NCBI RefSeq assembly: GCF_002113125.1
Contig: NZ_NEJP01000010.1
Coordinates: 1-64,000 of the forward strand
From: Pseudomonas sp. B20(2017)
GTDB taxonomy: Bacteria > Pseudomonadota > Gammaproteobacteria > Pseudomonadales > Pseudomonadaceae
Reading direction: 5' to 3'
DNA length: 64,000 bases
Part shown: positions 1 through 7,967 of the stretch, piece by piece
How positions within the stretch are numbered: position 1 is the stretch's first letter
How the letters are laid out: each line of letters begins with the position of its first letter
The notes under the pieces: model-generated
Database searches by the model: none
The model's input: the letters and a program-made list of their open reading frames with translations, nothing else
Told to the model about the DNA's origin: nothing
Program-made: the position numbers and the translations under genes

Positions 1-2
1 TA

Positions 3-82
3 AACTTGCTCGGGTCGTATTCGCACTACTAAAGGGGCAGAGCGAATACCAGCCGAAAGCAAGTTGAGGGTTGCCCCTCAAC
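3..82. other. Structured intergenic element with competing inverted repeats
   Basis: An imperfect inverted repeat pairs 3-24 with 42-65, with both outer ends reading AACTTGCT inward to GTATTCGC. A perfect 8-bp hairpin (GTTGAGGG / CCCTCAAC, loop TTGC) lies at 63-82. AGGGGCA at 33-39 could instead pair with TGCCCCT at 72-78, so two folds exclude each other. No coding potential is seen. It lies downstream of the exopolysaccharide operon and at the window edge, so it may belong to a small RNA, a 3' structure or a mobile-element end. No known family was recognised. Confidence 0.35.
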
Positions 83-90
83 CATAGAAT

Positions 91-166
91 CTCCCACAGT
101 GTTTGCGGCGTACACAAATATGTAGTTCACCGAGAATTACTGTGGGAGCGAGCTTGCTCGCGAAAG
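91..166. repeat. REP/REPIN-like palindromic repeat, left copy degenerate
   Basis: The right half (141-166) is a standard Pseudomonas REP unit, TGTGGGAGCGAGCTTGCTCG. The left half keeps only CTCCCACAGT (91-100), which is the inverse of ACTGTGGGAG at 139-148. REP pairs of this type usually sit between genes. It lies 3' of the terminal gene of the polysaccharide operon and may stabilise mRNA ends or simply be an inserted REPIN. Confidence 0.7.
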
Positions 167-200
167 CGGTAGAGAGAACGCCGCAAATCTCAAAACTGGA

Positions 201-893
201 TCAAGCCTGCGCAGCCGCCGTCACCACCGGCCGTCCCGGTTTGCGCAGCGGGTCCAGGCGTGAGCCGGCGTAGCGGGTTTCGCGGAAGAACCGCCATTTG
301 CCGAACAGGCAATAGACGTGAGTGACGCGGCCCTGTTCGTGGTAGCCCATGCGGATGTGCAGTTTCAGCGCCGGGATGTTGTGGGTTTCGCAGACATCCA
401 CCACTTTGTGGCAGCCCTGAGCGGCCATGGCTTCCCAGAGGGCGATCTGGACGTCCACCGACAGGCTGCTGCCGAAGTAGGCGCGGGTCATTTCGCCGCC
501 GAACTCGAAGAACTCGCCCGGTTTGACCGGGAAAGTGCAGCCGTAATAGTGGCGGTCGTGGTAGTCGCGAATGCTGCCCCAGATGAACGCCACCGCATGG
601 CCGTCGGCGTCCAGGTACATGTGCCCGGTGTGGCCCTCGTTGGCCAGTTCGGCCATGGTCTGCACGCGGTCACCGAAGTGTTTGGCGAACGCGCCGGCAT
701 TCTCGGCGGTGATGTCGACTTTGCGCAGGCCGTCGTAGGGGCGCAGCTTGTGCGGCGGTACCGGGCTGACCAGGTCGCGCTCCATCCACAACAGTTCCCA
801 ATGGAAGAACACGTAGCGTTTCCACAACGTGCCGAAGGTGCGGCCCAGGCCTTTTTGCTTGATACGTTCACGCAGCTTTTGAATGACGCTCAT
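201..893 (-). CDS. GNAT-family acyltransferase, last gene of the exopolysaccharide operon
   Basis: A 230-residue protein that probably transfers an acyl group in the cytoplasm to a sugar intermediate of the exopolysaccharide. The acetyl-CoA fold is suggested by a C-terminal GNAT-like motif, NIPALKLHIRMGY, at about residues 172-184. The start is set at ATG 893 because it follows GGAGGG and aligns with the start of its paralogue at 2963-3652; an in-frame ATG 20 codons upstream lacks this support. The two proteins share most of their residues, including MERDLVSPVPPH and the GEFFEFGGE segment. Substrate is unknown. It is the final gene of the operon, 117 bp after the ChbG-like gene. Confidence 0.75.
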   Translation of the reverse strand: MSVIQKLRERIKQKGLGRTFGTLWKRYVFFHWELLWMERDLVSPVPPHKLRPYDGLRKVDITAENAGAFAKHFGDRVQTMAELANEGHTGHMYLDADGHAVAFIWGSIRDYHDRHYYGCTFPVKPGEFFEFGGEMTRAYFGSSLSVDVQIALWEAMAAQGCHKVVDVCETHNIPALKLHIRMGYHEQGRVTHVYCLFGKWRFFRETRYAGSRLDPLRKPGRPVVTAAAQA

Positions 894-1010
894 GATGCCC
901 TCCGTGGCCGAAGCCCGGGTGTTGTGGATGTCGCTTTTGTGGGTATAGATCACGCCTGCAAGTTCATGTCAAAGCGCCAGCTTTGAAAGTATTGCAAGTT
1001 GTGTAACGGT

Positions 1011-1799
1011 TCAGAGTGCCGCAGCACCGCGTAGAAAATCCCTGTTCAAGTCGGCATAGGAAACCCGTGGAACGCCCGTCAGCCGCTGCTCTAGCACGCG
1101 GCTCAGGGACTCTCCGGGTTGCAGATAGGCATCACCGAAGTCCGCCCCGAGCTGGTTTGGATGGGCGACTATTTCCAGCACACCGTCGGTCGGCGCGGGC
1201 GCGTTGCGCAGGTCCACCGGCGTGCAGACGTAATCCGCCGTAACCCCGGCCAGACCTTGCAACCGACGGTTGAGCAAACCCTTGAACACGCGTTTGGGCA
1301 GGCTGAGGTTTTGCCCCAGGTTGCGCGCCAGGCGCACCGGCACCCCTTGATGGGCGGCGAAGCGCGCGACGATCTCGCCGATCGGCCAGATGTTGTGCAC
1401 GTGCTGATGTGAATCGAGGTGGCTGGGACGCACGCCGTGATCGACGCAGCGCTGCCACTGCGCCTGCAATTCTTCCTGTACCGCCTCGCGATCTTCACGG
1501 CCCAGCCACAGGCTGTGGCGCGCCAGGTTGAGGTCGAACACGCCGTGGCTGTCGCAGAAAGTGCGACGCTCGAGAATGGCCCGGCTCAAGGGGCGGCCGT
1601 AGGTCAGGTTGAAGTGCAGGCCGATCCGCCCTTCCAGCAGCGGCAGCCGGGCCATGGCGCAGGCGGCTTCGAACGCCGGCATGTTGGCCATGGCGGTGGC
1701 GGAACTGATGACCCCGGCCTGGAACGCACCGAGGATCACCGCGTTTTCGTTCGGGCTCAGGCCGAAATCGTCAGCGTTGACTATGACTTGGCGAGGCAT
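1011..1799 (-). CDS. ChbG/YdjC-type carbohydrate deacetylase
   Basis: A 262-residue member of the YdjC/ChbG family, metal-dependent enzymes that remove N-acetyl groups from amino-sugar oligosaccharides. The metal and catalytic motifs are visible: NADDFG at 8-13, HFNLTYGRP at about 62-70 and HLDSHQHVH at 127-135. No signal peptide is seen, so it should act in the cytoplasm, probably on a lipid-linked or free repeat-unit intermediate. The start overlaps the end of the upstream FemAB-like gene by 29 bp, which indicates translational coupling. With the NodB-type enzyme at 6953 it gives the cluster two unrelated deacetylases. Confidence 0.85.
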   Translation of the reverse strand: MPRQVIVNADDFGLSPNENAVILGAFQAGVISSATAMANMPAFEAACAMARLPLLEGRIGLHFNLTYGRPLSRAILERRTFCDSHGVFDLNLARHSLWLGREDREAVQEELQAQWQRCVDHGVRPSHLDSHQHVHNIWPIGEIVARFAAHQGVPVRLARNLGQNLSLPKRVFKGLLNRRLQGLAGVTADYVCTPVDLRNAPAPTDGVLEIVAHPNQLGADFGDAYLQPGESLSRVLEQRLTGVPRVSYADLNRDFLRGAAAL

Positions 1800-2958
1800 G
1801 TTCGCCCTCCTTGGTGGGGTTGATCACAGGTGTAGCGACGACCGCCGCTTTGGCCGCCGCACGCTTCGCCCGCCATTGTTGCAACGCAGGCTTGAGCCGG
1901 TGCCAGACGCGCAGCCCGAGCCCCAGCAACAGACCGCTGGGGCGCCACGAGTAGAAGCTCCAGCGCCAGTGCTCCAGTTGCCCGGTCATGCGTTCATGCA
2001 GCTGATGGCTGGAGTTTTCCAGGCTGACCCGCGAGGCATCGATCCAGTGCCAGTTGTCATCCAGCCCCCAGCGAATCCATTCCTCCAGCAACACCCGGCC
2101 GCTGCCGAGGTCGGCGTATTGCGGCAGGAAAGCGAGGTTGTAATCGTAGAGCCGGCCCTGCTCGAACAGGCCGAGCCGATAGCTGATGCAACGTCCGTCC
2201 AGCTCCAGCATCACCACGCGCACCCGGCCCGAAGTGGCGAGGGCGGTGAAGGCGTTTTCCATGCAACGGCGGCTGCGTTCGTTGGCAAAGATCCCGACGC
2301 CTTCGTCGCCTTTCCAACTCACTGCTTCGACTTCGCTGATGGCCTGCAGCAACGGACCCATGCTGGTCGCGTCAGGAGTGATCCGCCGGACTTCGGCGCC
2401 GCACGCGGCAATCCGTTTGCGTGCCCGGCGCAGTTTGTAGCGCGGGTCGCCCGAGACTTCCTGGCGGTCGGCGTCGTTGATCAGGTGCACCGGCACCCGG
2501 CAGCTCAAGCGACGTTCGCCGGTGGAGCTGCGGGTCATCCATTCGGTGAGCCCGCTTTCGTCGCCGACCGGCTCGGCAATTTCGTTGAGTTGCAGCAGGG
2601 CGTGAGGCACTCGCTGGCGAATCAGCCGCAGGGCCTGGCGCATGTCTTGGGCGTTCAGCAGTGATAACAATGCCAGGCGATCGGCCAGCGGATAACCCAG
2701 GTGATGCACCACCCGAAACGGCAATTCGAAAAACCGTTCAAGACTCGCCACCAGTGGCAGGCACAGGCGCAATTCGTCTGCTTCCCAACCCAGCAATACA
2801 TGCAGGCGCTCGTGCGCGTCGAGCGCCTGCTCTGCCGCACACAACCAGTCGAGGCTGTTGAACGGCGTGTGATCCGTCACCCGCAGGCGCAGCGCTTCAT
2901 AGGCCGCCGCCGGGAAGTCAGGTGCGCACAACGAGGTGCGCCATTCGAATTGCGCCAT
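1771..2958 (-). CDS. BioF2/FemAB-like acyl- or aminoacyl-transferase
   Basis: A 395-residue protein resembling the BioF2-like (GNAT_acetyltransf_6, CelD-like) family often found in polysaccharide clusters. The C-terminal half carries the GNAT-type core, with SWKGDEGVGIF near the middle, then SYRLGLFEQG and a YADLGSGRVLLEEWI segment. ATG 2958 is preferred because translation upstream of it runs through the previous gene's end in another frame; the gap to that stop codon is 4 bp and the ribosome site is weak, so coupling is likely. It probably decorates a sugar residue; acceptor and donor cannot be read from sequence. Confidence 0.7.
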   Translation of the reverse strand: MAQFEWRTSLCAPDFPAAAYEALRLRVTDHTPFNSLDWLCAAEQALDAHERLHVLLGWEADELRLCLPLVASLERFFELPFRVVHHLGYPLADRLALLSLLNAQDMRQALRLIRQRVPHALLQLNEIAEPVGDESGLTEWMTRSSTGERRLSCRVPVHLINDADRQEVSGDPRYKLRRARKRIAACGAEVRRITPDATSMGPLLQAISEVEAVSWKGDEGVGIFANERSRRCMENAFTALATSGRVRVVMLELDGRCISYRLGLFEQGRLYDYNLAFLPQYADLGSGRVLLEEWIRWGLDDNWHWIDASRVSLENSSHQLHERMTGQLEHWRWSFYSWRPSGLLLGLGLRVWHRLKPALQQWRAKRAAAKAAVVATPVINPTKEGEHASPSHSQR

Positions 2959-2962
2959 AGGC

Positions 2963-3652
2963 TCAGGTCGCCGTTGCTGTGACAGGTGGACGGGAAGGTT
3001 TGCGCAGCGCATCCAGGCGCGAGCCGCTGTAACGGGTTTCGCGGTAGAAGCGCCAGCGGCCGAACAACTCATACACATTCATGATCCGGCCCTGTTCGGC
3101 ATAGCCCATGCGCAGGTGCAGCTTGAGTGCCGGGATGTTGTGGAACTCGCAGACGTCCACGACTTTGTCGCAGCCCTGGGCGGCCATGGCTTTCCACAGT
3201 TCCAGTTGCAGGTCCACCGACAGTTCGGTGCCCCAGTAGGCGCGGGTCAGTTCACCGCCGAACTCGAAGAACTCGCCGGGTTTCACCGGAAACTCGCAAC
3301 CGTAGTAATGCCGGTCGAAATAGTTGTGCGGACAGCCCCAGATGAAGGCCACTGCGTCGCCCTGATCGTCCAGATGCATGTGCCCGGTGTGATCTTCCCG
3401 GGCCAGTTCCGCCATGGTGCCGACGCGGTCGCCGAAATAGCGGGCGAAGGCACTGGCGTTGTCCGGGGTGATCTTCACCACCCGCAGCGGCGGGTAGGGT
3501 TTGAGACTGTGGGGCGGCACCGGACTGACCAGATCGCGCTCCATCCACAGCAGTTCCTGATGGGAAAAAATGTAGTGTTTCCACACCTTGGCCAGCGTGG
3601 CCCGCAGGCCTTTCTGCTTGATGTGGGCGCTGAGTTTTTGCAGGACATTCAT
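2963..3652 (-). CDS. GNAT-family acyltransferase, paralogue of the gene at 201
   Basis: A 229-residue paralogue of the terminal GNAT gene in the same operon. Both share the opening pattern (xVxQKLxxxIKQKGL), MERDLVSPVPPH, KPGEFFEFGGE and the C-terminal NIPALKLHLRMGY acetyl-CoA-type motif. The start at ATG 3652 sits 8 nt after AGGAG; longer readings of the frame extend into the upstream gene and have no ribosome site. The gene lies between the secreted glycosidase-like gene and the BioF2-like gene. Probable role: acylation of a different position or sugar from its paralogue. Confidence 0.75.
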   Translation of the reverse strand: MNVLQKLSAHIKQKGLRATLAKVWKHYIFSHQELLWMERDLVSPVPPHSLKPYPPLRVVKITPDNASAFARYFGDRVGTMAELAREDHTGHMHLDDQGDAVAFIWGCPHNYFDRHYYGCEFPVKPGEFFEFGGELTRAYWGTELSVDLQLELWKAMAAQGCDKVVDVCEFHNIPALKLHLRMGYAEQGRIMNVYELFGRWRFYRETRYSGSRLDALRKPSRPPVTATAT

Positions 3653-3720
3653 GCTGTTCACTCCTGATGACGATGTATCGCGCGGCGCGAGGCCCGCGCG
3701 GCCAAACATCAAAAGGGCGG

Positions 3721-5640
3721 TCATGAAGCGCTCCAGCTCAGGGCAAACAGGGTCTGTCCCGGGAGTTCGAAACGCACTCGACCGTCCTGGCAGTGAAAAG
3801 GTGCGTCGCGGCTGCGATTGTCCGCGCCGAAGTAGCGCAGGGCGCCGTTGTTCAACGGGCATTTGGCGCCCGCCAGATCGACACGCTGTAAGCGCGTGCC
3901 TTTGTTTACACCGAGCAGCCCGCGTTGATCGTCGCCGGCCATCGCCAGCACATCGACTTCGAACGCGTCGTTCTCCAGCCACAGCACGTTCTGCAGCCAG
4001 TGCTGCTGGATGAACTGCTGGGCCAGGCCCACGGGTTTCAATTCGAAACGGTCATCGCCCAGCACCCGCAACATGCCTTTGGGATATTGCGGCTCATCGG
4101 CGGCCTGGAACCAGTTGAGCATCGTCAGCAAACCGTCCTGGGAGGCGTTGATCACCACCGAGGCCCACCACAGCGAAGTTAAATGGGTTTCCTGATCGTA
4201 GGGGCTCAGGCTCGAGCCGCTGGACAGGTTGGTCTGGTCCAGCAGCAAGGCCTTGCGCGGCTGACCCTTGGCGTCGAGGCCGACCAGATCCGCCGCCCGG
4301 CGCACGCTGTCGCGGTAGACCCGGGTGGCGAGCAGGTCGCGAATCATCCATTCGTGCCAGGCCAGCGCATCGACCTGATCGGCGGACTCATTCAGCAGGC
4401 GCCGGGCCCAATCGATGCCACGCTTGTTGGCCGCGTTGTCGGCGAACGGGCCGTTGACCAATCGCGAACTGGCCGGCATCGCGATGCGCACGCCTGCTTT
4501 TGCATTGGCGGGGTCGCTGCGTACTTGGCGGGCCATGCTGGTGAAGATCGAACGGTATTGCTCGTAGCTCGAATAATTCAGGTTGGGCTCGTCGGCGAAC
4601 CCGATGTAGTGCGTGCCTTTGCCGCCCAGCGCACGGGTGCCGGCGAGCCAGGCGTCGAGGCCGCTGTTGCTTTGCACGTCGGCGCGCAGATCGGCCTGAC
4701 GCTGACTGCCGGCGAGCAACGTGATGTCCTGACGAATGCCGAAACGATCCTGATAGACCTGGCGAAACGCATCTTCGAAGTGGGGTTTGCTCGCCGTTAC
4801 GTCGACAAAACTGTAGAAACTGGCGGCCGTCGGTTTTAGCGCATCGAGCAGCGGATGACTAGCCGGCGGCGGCATCACGTAGGGCAGGGCGATGCCCAGA
4901 TCCGGGGTGCGGCCGAGGACTTTGTCGTGCAGAGTCAGGCGCGTCTGGCCGTCGTCTTCGCGCAGCGGTTTGAGCTGTTGCGGGGTCTGCGCAAACAGAT
5001 TGGCCGTGCCATCGAGCCAGAACGCCGCTTTGCCGCTGCCTTGCAGACGCAGGCGCCAGACCTGTTCGTGCTCGCTGACCGGCAACGCCACCTGATCGAA
5101 CTGCCAATAGGCGCGATAGGGTTTCAGCGCCAAGGACAGCTGTTGTCCATCTTCGACCCGCTGCGCTTGCAGGGCGCTGACCCCGCCGTGGAACTTGCCC
5201 GCCAATATCGCGTGCTCACCTGCGGCGACTTTGAAATACAGTTCATCGCCGTTACGGGTTTCCGCACTGAAATGCACCTTGGCCGGGGCGAACAGGGCGA
5301 CGGTGTTTTCGTCGTGTTCGACCCGATAACTGCGGAAGCTGTAGCCGGGGATCTCCAGCTGATAACTCGCGGCGCCCGGCGCCAACGGCCAGCTCTGACT
5401 GCCACGGGTTTCACTGGCCTTGATCAAGCGCTCGTCCTGCAATTGTCCCCGGCCGTCGAGCAGGTAAATGTGCTCTTCGTTGGCCTCCGCCTGCCACGCC
5501 GGCGCCCAGCGCACGGTCACCGTGTCGGGGCGATCCGCTTGCAGGTACAGGCTGCCGTCACGAATGTCGCCCCAGCGCATCGACGCCGCAAAGGCATCCA
5601 GCGACAGACCGAGACCGAGCAGCAGGGCCAGGCCTTTCAT
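3721..5640 (-). CDS. Secreted clan-A glycoside-hydrolase-like protein
   Basis: A 639-residue protein beginning with a signal peptide (MKGLALLLGLGLSLDAFAA). Residues 20-250 form a beta-rich N-terminal part; residues 255-600 look like a TIM-barrel glycosidase, with IGFADEPN at about 346-353 placing Glu351 where clan-A enzymes carry the acid/base Asn-Glu-Pro. A second candidate is Glu430 in AWHEW. At the usual nucleophile strand it reads LLLDQTN rather than a Glu motif, so activity is uncertain. Exopolysaccharide clusters often encode a periplasmic hydrolase (PslG is an example) that trims polymer or clears misdirected chains. ATG overlaps the flippase stop by 4 bp. Confidence 0.7.
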   Translation of the reverse strand: MKGLALLLGLGLSLDAFAASMRWGDIRDGSLYLQADRPDTVTVRWAPAWQAEANEEHIYLLDGRGQLQDERLIKASETRGSQSWPLAPGAASYQLEIPGYSFRSYRVEHDENTVALFAPAKVHFSAETRNGDELYFKVAAGEHAILAGKFHGGVSALQAQRVEDGQQLSLALKPYRAYWQFDQVALPVSEHEQVWRLRLQGSGKAAFWLDGTANLFAQTPQQLKPLREDDGQTRLTLHDKVLGRTPDLGIALPYVMPPPASHPLLDALKPTAASFYSFVDVTASKPHFEDAFRQVYQDRFGIRQDITLLAGSQRQADLRADVQSNSGLDAWLAGTRALGGKGTHYIGFADEPNLNYSSYEQYRSIFTSMARQVRSDPANAKAGVRIAMPASSRLVNGPFADNAANKRGIDWARRLLNESADQVDALAWHEWMIRDLLATRVYRDSVRRAADLVGLDAKGQPRKALLLDQTNLSSGSSLSPYDQETHLTSLWWASVVINASQDGLLTMLNWFQAADEPQYPKGMLRVLGDDRFELKPVGLAQQFIQQHWLQNVLWLENDAFEVDVLAMAGDDQRGLLGVNKGTRLQRVDLAGAKCPLNNGALRYFGADNRSRDAPFHCQDGRVRFELPGQTLFALSWSAS

Positions 5641-6956
5641 GCGGATTTCCGTTGTAAAAAGCGGCGCTGCAACATCAGCCACATCGGTGTGAGGTCGCTG
5701 GGCACGATGATCAGGGTTTGCCAGAACGCCACGCCGCTCAACCGGCAGTACAACACCAGCATCGCCACGGTCACCGCCAGATAGGCAATCGACGAAGCCG
5801 CCGCCGCGCCGACGATGCCGTAGGCCGGAATCAGCAAAAGATTCAGCGCAAGGTTGAACAGCGCGCCGATCCCCATCATCAACGACACCGTGCCGGGGCG
5901 ATTTTTGCCGATCAGGTCCAGGCGCAGGATGCTCGCGTAGCACAGGCCCAGCAGCCCCGGCAGCAACGCCAGCAGCGCCGGATACGCCGGTTGGTAGGCG
6001 ACGCCGAACAGGGTGACGATCAGCCATTCGCCGATCACGGCCATGGTCAGGCAGGCGCCGAGCATCACCGTGGCGGTCAGGCGCAGGGCCAGCGGGGTGA
6101 CCTTGTCCATGCCTTCGTCCTGTTGCAGCAGGCGCTTCATCAGCGGTGTGGTCACCGCTTCCGGGACGATCAGCAGCAACTCGGCGGCGGCGCTGGCCAT
6201 CGCGTAATGTCCGAGGGCGGTGCTGCCGAGCAGGGCGCCGATGAACAGGTAATCGGAACGCAGGATCACTTGCTGGAACAGCAGATCGGGATGGCTGCGC
6301 GCACTGAAGCGCAGCAGTTCGTTCTGGCTGGCGCGGTCCCATTGCAGCTGCAACGGCTGCGCGCGTTTGAGCCACAGCCAGCCGACCAGTACCACCAGAC
6401 TGATGCCGGCCAGCCAACTGATCAGCGCCGCTTCAAGCGCCGCTTCTTTCCACATCCAGAACAGCGCGAGAAACAGCAGCAGCGGCGCCAACGATTCCAC
6501 CAGGCGCAAGGCATTGAACGCGACCACCCCGCCGGACGCATTGTGAAGGGTCAGCAGACCGCTTTTGAGAACGGTCAACGGCACCGCCAGCAGCAACAGC
6601 CAGGCCAGCAGACCGAGTTGCACGGTCACGTCCAGTTCACTGCCGAACTCGCGCACCAGCGCCACCACCAGCAAGGTCAACAAACCGGCGAGCAAGCAGC
6701 CGAACACCAGCACCTGAGCCAGCAACAACCCCATCGGCCGTTGCTTGGCCGCCTGATAACCGACCGCCGAATTCAAACCGCCGCTGGTGGCCGCGCTGAT
6801 CAGATCCGGCAAAGTGCTGAGCAGAGCGAACAGGCCCCGTTCGCTGGGGCCGAGAATTCGCGCCAGCAGCACATTCCTCAGCAGGCGCAGGGCGATCATC
6901 GCCAGTTTGGTGCCCATGCTCAGCGCCAGATGCTTGAGGTAACTGCTTCGACTCAT
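5637..6956 (-). CDS. Wzx-type oligosaccharide flippase
   Basis: A 439-residue polytopic membrane protein of the MOP/Wzx superfamily, expected to flip the undecaprenyl-linked repeat unit across the inner membrane. The sequence shows roughly a dozen hydrophobic segments and the typical start, SRSSYLKHLALSMGTKLAMI. The chosen start (6956) makes an ATGA overlap with the stop of the polysaccharide deacetylase; the next gene overlaps its stop in the same way. Its presence with a Wzy-like polymerase and a Wzz/OPX pair shows that the polymer is made by the Wzx/Wzy route, not by a synthase. Confidence 0.85.
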   Translation of the reverse strand: MSRSSYLKHLALSMGTKLAMIALRLLRNVLLARILGPSERGLFALLSTLPDLISAATSGGLNSAVGYQAAKQRPMGLLLAQVLVFGCLLAGLLTLLVVALVREFGSELDVTVQLGLLAWLLLLAVPLTVLKSGLLTLHNASGGVVAFNALRLVESLAPLLLFLALFWMWKEAALEAALISWLAGISLVVLVGWLWLKRAQPLQLQWDRASQNELLRFSARSHPDLLFQQVILRSDYLFIGALLGSTALGHYAMASAAAELLLIVPEAVTTPLMKRLLQQDEGMDKVTPLALRLTATVMLGACLTMAVIGEWLIVTLFGVAYQPAYPALLALLPGLLGLCYASILRLDLIGKNRPGTVSLMMGIGALFNLALNLLLIPAYGIVGAAAASSIAYLAVTVAMLVLYCRLSGVAFWQTLIIVPSDLTPMWLMLQRRFLQRKSA

Positions 6957-7954
6957 GGCCGCGCCCCGCGATAGATCCGCCACGACAGCAGTTCCGGATT
7001 GCGCGCGGTGCGCTGGCTGACACCGAAACGCGGCAGGTTCAGCGGATCACCTGCGCCGCGATAGATGCCGCTGCCAGTGCCGAGCGCGAAGGGGTAATCG
7101 TGATGGGCGATCTGTTCGCGCACCCGCTCGTCGTTGTCGCCGTTGGGGTAGCAATACACCGGCAGCGGCCGGTTGCAGCCATTGAACATGGCATCGCGGC
7201 TGCGGCTGATTTCTTCGCCCAGGCGCACATCGTCAAGGCCGGTGAGGATAGCGTGACTGGCGCCGTGGGGGCCGAAACGCACCAGACCGGAAGACTCCAT
7301 CGCCCGCACCTGATGCCAGTCCAGTGCCTGGGGTTGCGACTCTTGCGGGCACTCGTCGGTCAGGCGTTCGAGCATCATCGGGTCAAGCGCTTTAAGCCCT
7401 TGCAGGTAATGCAACAGGGTCAGGCTGCGCCGATCCACATCGATGTCATCCAGCAGTACTGGCAACGGCTGGCCGATCGATCGCAGGCATTCGATCAGGT
7501 GCGTGCGGGCTTTTTCGCCATGGCTGCCCCACAGGGTTTCGCCGATGCTTTCCCACCAGAAACGCTGACGGCTGCCGATGAAATCGGTGGACAGAAAAAT
7601 GCTCGCCGGCACCTGATGTTTCTGCAGCAGCGGGAAGGCGTTGGCGGCGTTGTCGCGCCAGCCGTCGTCGAAGGTCAGCGCCACTTGCGGACGCTCGGTG
7701 CGCAAGGCGTTGGGCTGGAGGATTTCCATCAGCGGCACACAATCGAAATGCTTGCGCAGCCACACCAGCAAGTGCTCGAAGGCCTTGGGCCCGACGCACA
7801 GTTCGTTGCGGTGCGGCAGGTCGGCGGCGCGGTCGTTGGACAGCACCCGGTGCAACATCAGGATGACGCCGGCGCCGTGTAACTGGTTTCGCCCCACGGA
7901 CGAGTTGAGATAGAGCCAGCCGCTGGTGCGTTTAATCAGTTGTTTGATCGCCAT
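6953..7954 (-). CDS. Polysaccharide deacetylase (NodB homology domain)
   Basis: A 333-residue protein with the NodB signature: ALTFDDGWRDN near residue 91 holds the catalytic and metal-binding aspartates, and FGPHGASH near 230 supplies the His-x3-His pair. Such enzymes remove N- or O-acetyl groups from sugars. No clear signal peptide is present, so it probably works on cytoplasmic intermediates, before flipping by the adjacent Wzx. The start follows GAGGGAC. It is separated from the upstream glycosyltransferase by 13 bp. Confidence 0.85.
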   Translation of the reverse strand: MAIKQLIKRTSGWLYLNSSVGRNQLHGAGVILMLHRVLSNDRAADLPHRNELCVGPKAFEHLLVWLRKHFDCVPLMEILQPNALRTERPQVALTFDDGWRDNAANAFPLLQKHQVPASIFLSTDFIGSRQRFWWESIGETLWGSHGEKARTHLIECLRSIGQPLPVLLDDIDVDRRSLTLLHYLQGLKALDPMMLERLTDECPQESQPQALDWHQVRAMESSGLVRFGPHGASHAILTGLDDVRLGEEISRSRDAMFNGCNRPLPVYCYPNGDNDERVREQIAHHDYPFALGTGSGIYRGAGDPLNLPRFGVSQRTARNPELLSWRIYRGARP

Positions 7955-7967
7955 GGCTCTGTCCCTC

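Noticed and set aside
1609..2664. Long plus-strand open frame of 351 codons opposite the BioF2-like and ChbG-like genes
   Set aside because: It is a shadow of high-GC minus-strand genes: no ribosome site, no family resemblance, low-complexity Pro/Ala/Gln-rich translation.
3721..6417. Reading the glycosidase-like gene as an 898-residue protein
   Set aside because: The first 259 codons are the out-of-frame flippase; a signal peptide and ATGA overlap place the true start at 5640.
5718..6974. 418-codon Gln/Arg-rich plus-strand frame
   Set aside because: Antisense of the Wzx flippase; its Gln-His-Arg composition is the mirror of Leu-rich membrane codons.
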